Assembly (NCBI GenBank): GCA_045646965.1
Contig: JAZRLR010000028.1
Span: 1 to 37,283, forward strand
Direction of reading: 5' to 3'
Length of the DNA stretch: 37,283 nt
Origin: HGM04593 sp045646965
GTDB lineage: Bacteria; Bacteroidota; Bacteroidia; Bacteroidales; Bacteroidaceae
Positions within the stretch are counted from its first letter, which is position 1; every line of letters begins with the position of its first letter. Below the pieces are notes generated by a model. The model made no database searches and was not told where the DNA came from. It was given only the letters and a program-made list of their open reading frames with translations. Made by a program: the position numbers and the translations under genes. Of this stretch, positions 1-7,432 are shown piece after piece.

Positions 1-51
1 GTGCCCGACTTCGGCAAGGCAGCGAACGACCCGGACGACCTTCCATTCTAA
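1..51 (+). CDS. ssb: Single-stranded DNA-binding protein, C-terminal tip only (partial)
   Basis: Frame 1 is open from base 1 and ends with a stop at 49-51, giving 16 residues that finish in an acidic stretch and the tip DPDDLPF. A tail of this kind ending in aspartates, a hydrophobic residue, proline and phenylalanine is the hallmark of bacterial SSB; it docks partner proteins such as RecQ, RecO and PriA. The OB-fold DNA-binding domain lies upstream of the window, so the call rests on the tip alone. The gene converges on rho and shares its terminator. Confidence 0.8.
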   Translation: MPDFGKAANDPDDLPF

Positions 52-74
52 AACAAAGAAAAGGATTGATTAAC

Positions 75-116
75 AAATAGTTGAAGGACAACCGGATGGT
101 TGTCCTTCAACTATTT
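75..116. terminator. Bidirectional hairpin terminator between ssb and rho
   Basis: A perfect 19-bp inverted repeat (75-93 and 98-116) with a GGAT loop sits between the convergent ssb and rho stop codons. The stem starts AAA and ends TTT, so a short U run follows the hairpin on either strand, fitting intrinsic termination for both genes. Confidence 0.85.
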
Positions 117-128
117 TAAATTATCTCA

Positions 129-2105
129 TCATGAGTTCATACTGAGCAAAAACTCGTCATTGTCCTTTGTCCTTTCGAGTCTGTCCTTTACAAATTCCAT
201 GGCTTCGATTGGAGTCATGTCCGAAAGGTACTTGCGCAGAATCCACATACGGTCGAGAGTGTGCTTGTCGAGCAGCAGGTCGTCGCGACGTGTGCTCGAA
301 GCGATGATATTTACTGCGGGGAATACACGTTTGTTGCTCAAATTGCGGTCGAGCTGCAGCTCCATATTACCAGTACCCTTGAACTCCTCAAAGATTACCT
401 CATCCATCTTGGAGCCTGTATCGATGAGCGCAGTTGCGATAATTGTGAGCGAACCGCCGTTCTCAATGTTACGCGCCGCACCAAAGAAACGCTTGGGCTT
501 GTGCAGGGCGTTGGCATCGACACCTCCCGAAAGCACCTTACCCGACGCGGGCGACACCGTGTTATATGCACGGGCGAGACGGGTGATGGAGTCAAGAAAA
601 ATTACCACATCGTGACCACTCTCAACCATACGCTTTGCACGCTCGAGCACAATGCCGGCGATTTTAACGTGACGTTCGGCGGGCTCGTCAAATGTAGAGG
701 CAATTACCTCGGCATTTACGCTGCGCGCCATATCGGTAACCTCCTCGGGGCGCTCGTCAATGAGCAGCATAATCATATAAGCCTCGGGGTGATTAGCGGC
801 AATGGCATTTGCTATATCCTTGAGAAGCATTGTCTTACCGGTCTTGGGCTGCGCCACAATGAGGGCACGCTGTCCCTTGCCGATGGGCGAGAACAAATCG
901 ACCACGCGAGCCGACATATTGTCGTAATTACCCGAGCAGAGGGTGAATTTCTCTTCGGGGAAGAGAGGTACAAGATTGTCGAAAGCGACGCGGTCGCGCA
1001 CCGACTCGGGCGAGAGGCCGTTTATTCTGTTTACCTTCACAAGGGGGAAGTATTTCTCTCCTGCACTTGCGGGGCGTATGACACCCTCAACCACATCGCC
1101 TGTCTTGAGGCCGTAGAGCCTTATCTGCGACTGCGATACATAGACATCATCGGGCGAAGAGAGGTAGTTGTAGTCGGACGAACGCAAAAAGCCGTAATTG
1201 TCGGGCATAATCTCGAGCACACCCTCCACACGCAGAATATCGGAGAAGTCGTACTGCGGCTGTGCCTGCTGCTGACGCTCGCTCTTGTCGGCAAACTCCT
1301 GACGATTTCTGTCGTTGCGCTGGCGACGGTCGTTGCGTGCGACATTCTGCTCCTGATTATTCTTTTCGAACTTGCCCACAAGTTCTGCAGGTACCTCTTT
1401 ATTATCGACGGGGAGCTCCTCAATGGGCACAAAAGCCTCTTCTGCCACAGCGGCACCGGCTTCGCCCTCTGTAGCGCTCTGTGAGGGCGCTGCAGCCTCA
1501 TTGGCAGGCTCGGCGGGGACTGATTCCTGCTGCTGTTTTTTAGCCTTGCGACCACGTTTCTTGGGCGCATTGTCGGGAGCCTCGGCAGCTGTTTCCTGCT
1601 GTGTCTCCTGCGGTGCCTGCTCCACAGCCTCGGAGGGTGCTGCCGCGGTCTCCTGCAGTTTCTTGGGCTTGCGGCCACGTTTCTTGGGAGCGTCGTTTGC
1701 GGCGGGTGCCTCGGCGGGCACATTTACCTCGGCTACAGGAGCTACGGGCAGCTGCACGGGCTCGGCAGGTTTCTGCTCTTCGGGCTTGAAGAGAATCTCC
1801 TCGGGCTTCATCTTTTTAGGCTCGTTCTTGTCGAGCTTCACAGCCTTGTCGCCTGTAGCGGTATATACTTTATTTGAGCCGTCGGCCTGAATTCTGTTGC
1901 GGCGGTGTTCACGACGGTGCATACGAGTCTCCTCCTTTACCACTGCAGGAGCACCCGACTGGCTGTTCTGCAAAGCCTGCCCGTCGAGGATACGATAGAT
2001 TATGGTGTCGCGGTCGAGAGACTTTACACCTTTAATTCCTAAATCTTGAGCAATAGACTGCAAATCGGCAATCTCCTTGCTTCTCAACTGTTCTATATGA
2101 TACAT
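129..2105 (-). CDS. rho: Transcription termination factor Rho with long disordered insertion
   Basis: A 658-residue hexameric RNA helicase/ATPase that terminates transcription. Residues 1-45 form the Rho N-terminal helical domain, about 285-362 the cold-shock-like RNA-binding domain, and the rest the ATPase core: Walker A near 418-425 (AQPKTGKT), Walker B near 500-505 (VVIFLD), and the Q/R-loop region around 550-600. E. coli Rho has about 419 residues. The extra length is a roughly 240-residue stretch (about 50-285) rich in Ala, Pro, Glu and Gln, containing two near-identical basic motifs, KKRGRKPKK (141-149) and KKRGRKAKK (182-190), that resemble AT-hooks. Such insertions are typical of Bacteroidota Rho; this segment is probably disordered and may bind RNA or DNA. 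It is monocistronic, with a promoter at 2223-2230. Confidence 0.97.
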   Translation of the reverse strand: MYHIEQLRSKEIADLQSIAQDLGIKGVKSLDRDTIIYRILDGQALQNSQSGAPAVVKEETRMHRREHRRNRIQADGSNKVYTATGDKAVKLDKNEPKKMKPEEILFKPEEQKPAEPVQLPVAPVAEVNVPAEAPAANDAPKKRGRKPKKLQETAAAPSEAVEQAPQETQQETAAEAPDNAPKKRGRKAKKQQQESVPAEPANEAAAPSQSATEGEAGAAVAEEAFVPIEELPVDNKEVPAELVGKFEKNNQEQNVARNDRRQRNDRNRQEFADKSERQQQAQPQYDFSDILRVEGVLEIMPDNYGFLRSSDYNYLSSPDDVYVSQSQIRLYGLKTGDVVEGVIRPASAGEKYFPLVKVNRINGLSPESVRDRVAFDNLVPLFPEEKFTLCSGNYDNMSARVVDLFSPIGKGQRALIVAQPKTGKTMLLKDIANAIAANHPEAYMIMLLIDERPEEVTDMARSVNAEVIASTFDEPAERHVKIAGIVLERAKRMVESGHDVVIFLDSITRLARAYNTVSPASGKVLSGGVDANALHKPKRFFGAARNIENGGSLTIIATALIDTGSKMDEVIFEEFKGTGNMELQLDRNLSNKRVFPAVNIIASSTRRDDLLLDKHTLDRMWILRKYLSDMTPIEAMEFVKDRLERTKDNDEFLLSMNS

Positions 2106-2222
2106 AATTATACGAATGAATCTTACCTTGCGGCGTCGTTCACTATATGAAATTCAATAAAGAAAAGATTATTGGGGTGAGAAACAGACAACTGCATATT
2201 GTCTGTGCACATATTTATAATG

Positions 2223-2230
2223 CAAAGATA
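2223..2230 (-). promoter_or_regulatory. Predicted rho promoter (-7 element)
   Basis: On the minus strand this reads TATCTTTG, an exact match to the Bacteroidota -7 consensus TAnnTTTG, about 118 nt upstream of the rho start. No clear -33 TTTG lies at the expected distance. The implied leader of about 110 nt leaves room for autoregulation, which is common for rho, but I see no specific attenuator. Confidence 0.55.
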
Positions 2231-2306
2231 GGAATTTTGTTTAAAAATAAGAGAGAATATGGCATATTTTTAACATTATTTGCCCACAAAGCCCTATTTC
2301 TGCACC

Positions 2307-2344
2307 ACAAAAGAAGATAAAGCCGCTCGCAGGCGGCTCTATCT
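2307..2344 (-). terminator. Intrinsic terminator at the end of the SusCD/S8-protease operon
   Basis: On the minus strand a 12-bp stem (2344-2333 pairing with 2326-2315, one G-U pair) with a six-base loop is followed by a T-rich run (TCTTTTGTGG). It lies 8 nt past the stop codon of the lipocalin-like gene, the last gene of the long operon. Confidence 0.8.
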
Positions 2345-2351
2345 GTATGTT

Positions 2352-2816
2352 TTAATTTTCCGAGGGAGAGTAGAGGAACTCTGCGGGAACCTCATCGACA
2401 CGCTCATAGACACTTGTGTCGGTGGTACCGTCGAGCACCCACACCATTTTTGCCGAGTCGAGAGCGGTGATTATGTAATTATTCTTGTGTACCTCGGAGG
2501 GAACATCGTATTTAATTGTTATGATATCTCCCTTGTGGTAATCTTTTGAGAGGGTAAATGTGCCGTTAGACACGTGGGGATACATAGTGCCAAGCCCCTT
2601 CTCGTAAAGGTTGAAGAGCTTGTCCTTGCGGATAAGTTCGAGATATATCTCGGCCGAGAAATCGTCGGAGCCGCTCCAAGACTGCAGTTTCCACACACCC
2701 GCGATGTTATTTGTTGTAACCTCGAGCTTTGTACCACCCTTGTCATCGTCGTCCTGACACGCCTGAAAAGGAAGAGCCATCACAAGCAACAGCATCAATT
2801 TGAAAATATTTTTCAT
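2352..2816 (-). CDS. Lipocalin-like surface lipoprotein
   Basis: A 154-residue lipoprotein. The start used begins MKNIFKLML and gives a short signal peptide ending at the lipobox cysteine (residue 20), followed by QDDDD, an acid-rich signal of the kind that sends Bacteroidota lipoproteins to the cell surface. An in-frame ATG six codons upstream (2834) is possible but would leave only 3 nt after the previous gene, whereas the other gaps in this operon are 12-22 nt. The mature part starts GVWKLQSW and is predicted to be mostly beta strand, ending YERVDEVP, a pattern seen in small Bacteroidales lipocalin-like proteins. Ligand and role are unknown. It is the last gene of the operon; binding a small hydrophobic product would be inference. 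Confidence 0.65.
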   Translation of the reverse strand: MKNIFKLMLLLVMALPFQACQDDDDKGGTKLEVTTNNIAGVWKLQSWSGSDDFSAEIYLELIRKDKLFNLYEKGLGTMYPHVSNGTFTLSKDYHKGDIITIKYDVPSEVHKNNYIITALDSAKMVWVLDGTTDTSVYERVDEVPAEFLYSPSEN

Positions 2817-2837
2817 AGATTTATATTTTTTCATTTT

Positions 2838-3629
2838 TTACTCTATTGTAACTTTTATTGTACGGGAGGATATTCGGCCCCCCACTCCACCGACAACCAC
2901 CGAGAAGCGTCTTTCGCCAGCCGCAGCTGTGCCCAGCGCATCACGGTCTATGGTTATCACAATGTCGCCCTCCTCACCCGGCTGAAGCACACTCGGCTCC
3001 ACCGAAAAGGTGGCATATCGCGCCGACACTTCCTGCACAGGACGCAACGGCGTTTTACCCACATTGGCACAGGGTATGCGCGCCTCGGTGCGCCCTTTCC
3101 CTATGCTCACTTTGGTGCGTTTCACACGCAACGCCCCCATAGAATGGGGCAAGTGGTTCCACTCGTCGGTATTCACCACATTACCTGTCACCGTGAGCCT
3201 TGCAGCAGGCATATTACCCGTGCGGTCGGTGTAGACAAAGGCATCGGTGTCTATTGTGCCCGAACGCCCGCGAGGGTTATATTTCACCACCACCTCCGAA
3301 GTGTCTCCCGCAGCGACAGAGGCGCGAGAGAAAGAGGAGGCCGTGCACCCGCAGTGTGTAGTGACCTTTGTGAGCATTACAGGGGCGCCGCTTACATTGC
3401 GGAAAACAAAGCGCAATGTGCGCACGCTGTCGCTCTCATAGATTGTCCCTATATCCTCGCGCACCTTCTCAAAGAGCAGTATCGCGGAAGCGTCGGGGTG
3501 CAAGGTGGGGTTCAGAAGAGAATCCAAAGCCTCGCGCGAGGGGCGCCCTGCCACCTGCGCCGCAAGCGATGCCGCAAGCATCGTCACGACCGACAGAACC
3601 AATGTGCGAAGCGTGGAAAATCTACCCAT
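2838..3629 (-). CDS. Secreted DUF1573-domain protein
   Basis: A 263-residue protein with an N-terminal hydrophobic signal (about 1-28) and no lipobox, so probably periplasmic. Residues about 55-150 match the DUF1573 pattern: an Ig-like/ASH-type beta sandwich with the conserved HCGCTASS core (His and two Cys) after a stretch of the kind VRTLRFVFRNVSG. A second beta-rich half (about 165-263) looks like another Ig-like domain and includes the phrase VLQPGEEGDIVITID. DUF1573 proteins are common in Bacteroidota; their biochemical role is not settled. The gene lies 12 nt after the S8 protease gene and is surely co-transcribed with it. The Cys-containing motif could bind metal or form a disulfide, which is inference. 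Confidence 0.8.
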   Translation of the reverse strand: MGRFSTLRTLVLSVVTMLAASLAAQVAGRPSREALDSLLNPTLHPDASAILLFEKVREDIGTIYESDSVRTLRFVFRNVSGAPVMLTKVTTHCGCTASSFSRASVAAGDTSEVVVKYNPRGRSGTIDTDAFVYTDRTGNMPAARLTVTGNVVNTDEWNHLPHSMGALRVKRTKVSIGKGRTEARIPCANVGKTPLRPVQEVSARYATFSVEPSVLQPGEEGDIVITIDRDALGTAAAGERRFSVVVGGVGGRISSRTIKVTIE

Positions 3630-3641
3630 ACAAATTTTATA

Positions 3642-5690
3642 TTATAGCCAGCCGTTACCGTTGGCGTTCTTACGCACTGTGATATTTACCTTTGTCTCTT
3701 TGCCGTTCACTGTAACCACAGCATATGTAACACCCTCGGCAACTCCTGTCACGGTGAGCTTTGTACCGTTCACGGCTGCAGTGGCTATATTCTCGTTGGC
3801 CACACTGCAAGTAATTACAGCATCGCTCTCGAGGACAAAGTAGGTTGCCACATCTATTGTAACGGCCTTCTCGCTGTTGCCTTTGGCGGGAGCGAGATAG
3901 AAATGGGGCAGCTGCATCTCGCGGCCTGCACCCTCGATAGCATCGAGAAGGGCGCCTGCGTTCACAAGACCTCCCATAGTGCCGCGATACTTACTCAAGT
4001 ACATAGTTGTCGCAAGAGCGTTTACCGTGTGGTTGTAGCTATATTTCTTTGTGCCTTTCATATAAGAGTCCACATTGGTAGAGGTCTCTTTTACAAGTTT
4101 CATAAACTCCTCCTGTGTGAAGTGACGACGCAACTGCGCTGCATAAGAGAGACCGAGCGCAACTACACCCGACACGTGGGGGCACGCCATAGAGGTACCC
4201 TCGAAGAAAGCATATTTGCCCTTTCCCTCCTCAACCACAGTTGAGTAGACCATACTCTCCTCGCCGTCTTTTGTTCCGGGAGTGCTGTAGTATGAGTAGT
4301 CGCCACCGGGAGCTGTGACATCGTTTCCGGGGCCGTAGTTGGTGTACGATGCGGGGGTAAAGTCGGCCGCTACGGCTGTAACGCTCAAGCATTTTGAGTA
4401 GTGTCCGGGGAAAGAGGCAGCCGCAGCCGACTCGTTACCCGATGCATAGACCACGATACCACCGTCTATTACACCGTTGGGAGAGCCTGCGTAGGCAATG
4501 AAATAGTCGAGCACCTCTTTCTCGAGAGGATAGAGTGCCTCCCACTCCTTCTCTGTGGCAGGACCGGGATAGTACATTGTCTGGTTCACCTCCGACGAGA
4601 GATAACCCCAGCTGCACTGCAGCACCACAGCGCCGTTATCGGCTGCATATTTGATGGCCTTTGCCTCGCTGGCGAGAGTAGACTGATAGGTGTCGTCGAA
4701 GAGCTGGCATATCATAATCTTCACACCGGGCTTGCCTGCCTTCTTATCACCGCCTGCGATACCGCACACGCCTATGCCGTTGTTATTCACAGCTGCGATG
4801 GTACCTGCAACGTGTGTTCCGTGACCTGTGTCGTTGGAACCCGAAGTAGAGATATAGGGACGGCCCTCGCCCGCGAAGTTATATCCGTAGCGGTCGCCCT
4901 TGTAGCCGTTGCCGTCGGCATCTGTTTCGGAGCAGTACTCCTCGCCCTCGTTCACCCAGATATTATCCTTGAGGTCTTCGTGGTCCCATTTTACGCCCTC
5001 GTCGAGCACAGCTACAATAATTGAGGAATCGCCGGTACACTTCTCCCACGCAGCCTCGCAACCTACGTCGCAGCCTGCAATGACGGGAGCCCAGGGCTTC
5101 TCAAACTCGTAGCCACCTTTATTTATGTAGTGCCACTGCTTGGGCAGGCCGGGATCGTCGAAACGCAAGCCTGCGCTCTCCTCCACTGCCGAAACGGTAG
5201 CCACGACCTCCTCGGTAACGGCTGCCGAGCGACGACTGTCGGCACGGTATATTTTTCTGTCGCACTGCACTTTAGAAACCTCTCCGAGCTTCGATATGCG
5301 CTCTATGGCGCTCTTCATATCGACATTCTTGTCAAAAGAGACTTTGTACCACAAGTGCAGGCTTGCCTCGCGTGCATTCTCCTCGGTTTTGCTGTTTACG
5401 GGGAAGATGCGCTCAAACGAGTAGGCGTTCAAGATGTCGAGCACCTCGTCGGTTGATGGGATACCCGAACGGCTCTTCAACGAGCCCGCGGCGCGTGACA
5501 CGGGCAGACGGTCGAGAATCTCGGTCATCTCGGGTGCAAATTTAATTATGAGCTCACCTGCCACAGCACCCTCGGGCACCTCGACAGAGTTCTGTGAGCC
5601 CGATGACGCCGAAGAGTCTGCTATCTCGCTCTCGGTACAAGAGACGGTTGTGAGAACCGCCAAAAGTGTATATAGAAATATTTTTTTCAT
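3642..5690 (-). CDS. Subtilisin-family (S8) serine protease lipoprotein
   Basis: A 682-residue protease. A lipoprotein signal ends at Cys18 (followed by TESE). Residues about 37-150 form a propeptide-like region (AGELIIKFAPEM at its start). The S8 catalytic domain runs from about 175 to 590 with all key residues visible: Asp230 in VAVLDEG, His290 in GHGTHVAGT, the oxyanion-hole Asn419 in YASGNES and Ser500 in GTSMACPHVSG. After the catalytic domain, about 605-675 resembles a bacterial Ig-like (Big_2) module. The enzyme should be active and outer-membrane anchored, possibly on the surface. In the middle of a SusCD operon without sugar hydrolases, it most likely cuts host, dietary or microbial proteins into peptides for import; the substrate is unknown. 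Confidence 0.92.
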   Translation of the reverse strand: MKKIFLYTLLAVLTTVSCTESEIADSSASSGSQNSVEVPEGAVAGELIIKFAPEMTEILDRLPVSRAAGSLKSRSGIPSTDEVLDILNAYSFERIFPVNSKTEENAREASLHLWYKVSFDKNVDMKSAIERISKLGEVSKVQCDRKIYRADSRRSAAVTEEVVATVSAVEESAGLRFDDPGLPKQWHYINKGGYEFEKPWAPVIAGCDVGCEAAWEKCTGDSSIIVAVLDEGVKWDHEDLKDNIWVNEGEEYCSETDADGNGYKGDRYGYNFAGEGRPYISTSGSNDTGHGTHVAGTIAAVNNNGIGVCGIAGGDKKAGKPGVKIMICQLFDDTYQSTLASEAKAIKYAADNGAVVLQCSWGYLSSEVNQTMYYPGPATEKEWEALYPLEKEVLDYFIAYAGSPNGVIDGGIVVYASGNESAAAASFPGHYSKCLSVTAVAADFTPASYTNYGPGNDVTAPGGDYSYYSTPGTKDGEESMVYSTVVEEGKGKYAFFEGTSMACPHVSGVVALGLSYAAQLRRHFTQEEFMKLVKETSTNVDSYMKGTKKYSYNHTVNALATTMYLSKYRGTMGGLVNAGALLDAIEGAGREMQLPHFYLAPAKGNSEKAVTIDVATYFVLESDAVITCSVANENIATAAVNGTKLTVTGVAEGVTYAVVTVNGKETKVNITVRKNANGNGWL

Positions 5691-5709
5691 AACTTACAGC
5701 TTATTTGTT

Positions 5710-7410
5710 TTATTCTTCGGCCATTTCTTCTTCAATCTCGTACTTACCTCGCATCTTCGGTAATTTCTCGTAGTAATACTCAAAGTTTGCGGGTGTATTG
5801 TCGAAGCCCACTTTATTGCCCTCGCTGTCCTCACCGTTCTCATACTGCATAAATATGAGCGACTGTGGCGCCCACTGCATCAGGTTGGGGTGATAGAGCA
5901 ACCAATCGGGCAACTTGCCTGTGAAGTAGTTAAGGTTGAGCGAGAAGCTCTTTATATTGGGCAGAATCTTGGGGATTTTGTTATCGGCAAGCCACAATAT
6001 GGTGTCGCCGCCAAACTTGTCCACGTCGGCCTGTGTATAAGCCTCTACGTCCTCCTCGCCCACGGTGAAGTCGGGCAGCTGACCTTCGAGGTAGCAGTGC
6101 GAGAGACGCAACTCCTCGAGGTTCTCCCACAAGAAGAGCTGACGAAGCTGGTTGTTCTCGCGTTCAGAGCTCACAATGTTCAAACCGATACCTTCCTCGA
6201 CAGAGCCTTTGTCTTTAAGTTTGACAGTTTTGCGACGATTGCCTATAAGATTCAACTTCTTGAGCTTGCTGAATTTCTCGGGTGTGAGCATCGGAGGTAT
6301 CTCGTTAAAGTTATTTGCACTCAAGTCGAGTTCCTCAAGGGTGTCGCCAAGTTTCTCAAACTCCGCAGGGAGCGAAACGAGACCATAAGAGAAGAATGAG
6401 AGTTTCTTGAGATATTCGAGCTCGCCAATCTCGGGGCATAGTTCTATGCTCAAGAGCAGAGTATTGCTGTTCGATCTCACAGTGAGCGACTCAAGATACT
6501 TGAGATGTTTCACTTGCTTGGGGAAAGTCTCCTTTGTAGAGAGGAATGAATAGAGCACAGAGCGCACACGACCGATGGCCTCCTCGTGAGGCAAATCCTC
6601 GTCATTCTCTTCCCACAGGGTAACGCCTTCCCAATTGTCCATACGCTCGCTTGTATCCCACGCTTCGCCCCAGCAGTTCATCAATTCGCTGAGGGTGAGA
6701 AGGGCAAGAGAGTCACCTGCGCGGTTGTCCTCAATCTTCACGGCAGGTTTCTGACGCAGAGTGAGCACAGCGGGCTCTTTTATGACGTTCTCCTCGCCGA
6801 TGGGAACAAAGTGTATCTTCACAATGCGCTCCACGGGCTCGCCGTTCATTTCCCAGTTGAAGTGCAGCGATGTATTGCGGGGGCGTGCACCGTAATCGAG
6901 GTCTATGTCGAATTTCTCCACGCTCACCCAGTCGGTCTCGGGGCTCACATACTCAAACTCCACGTCGAACTCCACATTCGAGGTTACGGTAGTCTCGAAA
7001 AAGCGCTTTCCGTACTCACCGAAGGCCTCTACCTCAATCTCGGTATCCTTGAGAGAGATAGCTTTGTCAAACCCGAACTGGCTCACGCTAACTACCTTCT
7101 CCTCGTAACCTGCTACAAAACGAATGTCGGCCGAACGCATATCGTTCACAAGCGAAGAGTCTATCTTCACCTCACAGACAGCGTTTCCCACGCCGTTTGA
7201 GGGGCTTATAGAAAGCCACGTAGCAGACACCGATGCCGACCAGTTTCCGTCGGCTGTAACCACAATATTCTCGACACCTCCGCCGGCAGCTACGGCTATC
7301 TCATTCTTGTCGAAAGAGAACCCCTTGACAGCGTCGTCTTTGTCGTCGCATCCTGCCGCAACTACGAGACAGGCAAGCAACCCTAATGTTATTTTAAATA
7401 TATTTTTCAT
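5710..7410 (-). CDS. BACON-domain and leucine-rich-repeat lipoprotein
   Basis: A 566-residue lipoprotein. The reading frame is open further upstream, but the ATG at 7410 gives a proper lipoprotein signal (MKNIFKITLG... with lipobox Cys21, followed by DDKDD) and avoids overlap with the preceding gene, leaving a 22-nt gap. Residues about 30-112 are a BACON domain (ADGNWSASVSATWLSISP is characteristic). A second beta-rich segment follows, then from about 250 to 540 leucine-rich repeats such as LEELDLSANNFNEIPP. BACON and LRR modules are both binding folds; neither is catalytic. The protein is probably surface exposed and may capture protein substrate for the S8 protease and SusCD pair encoded on the same transcript, which is inference. 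Confidence 0.85.
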   Translation of the reverse strand: MKNIFKITLGLLACLVVAAGCDDKDDAVKGFSFDKNEIAVAAGGGVENIVVTADGNWSASVSATWLSISPSNGVGNAVCEVKIDSSLVNDMRSADIRFVAGYEEKVVSVSQFGFDKAISLKDTEIEVEAFGEYGKRFFETTVTSNVEFDVEFEYVSPETDWVSVEKFDIDLDYGARPRNTSLHFNWEMNGEPVERIVKIHFVPIGEENVIKEPAVLTLRQKPAVKIEDNRAGDSLALLTLSELMNCWGEAWDTSERMDNWEGVTLWEENDEDLPHEEAIGRVRSVLYSFLSTKETFPKQVKHLKYLESLTVRSNSNTLLLSIELCPEIGELEYLKKLSFFSYGLVSLPAEFEKLGDTLEELDLSANNFNEIPPMLTPEKFSKLKKLNLIGNRRKTVKLKDKGSVEEGIGLNIVSSERENNQLRQLFLWENLEELRLSHCYLEGQLPDFTVGEEDVEAYTQADVDKFGGDTILWLADNKIPKILPNIKSFSLNLNYFTGKLPDWLLYHPNLMQWAPQSLIFMQYENGEDSEGNKVGFDNTPANFEYYYEKLPKMRGKYEIEEEMAEE

Positions 7411-7432
7411 CTTCTTCAAGCAATTATTATGG

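Noticed and set aside
261..1484. 407-residue open frame on the plus strand opposite rho
   Set aside because: It lies wholly antisense to a certain rho gene, its product has no recognisable motif, and such frames arise from codon bias of the sense gene.
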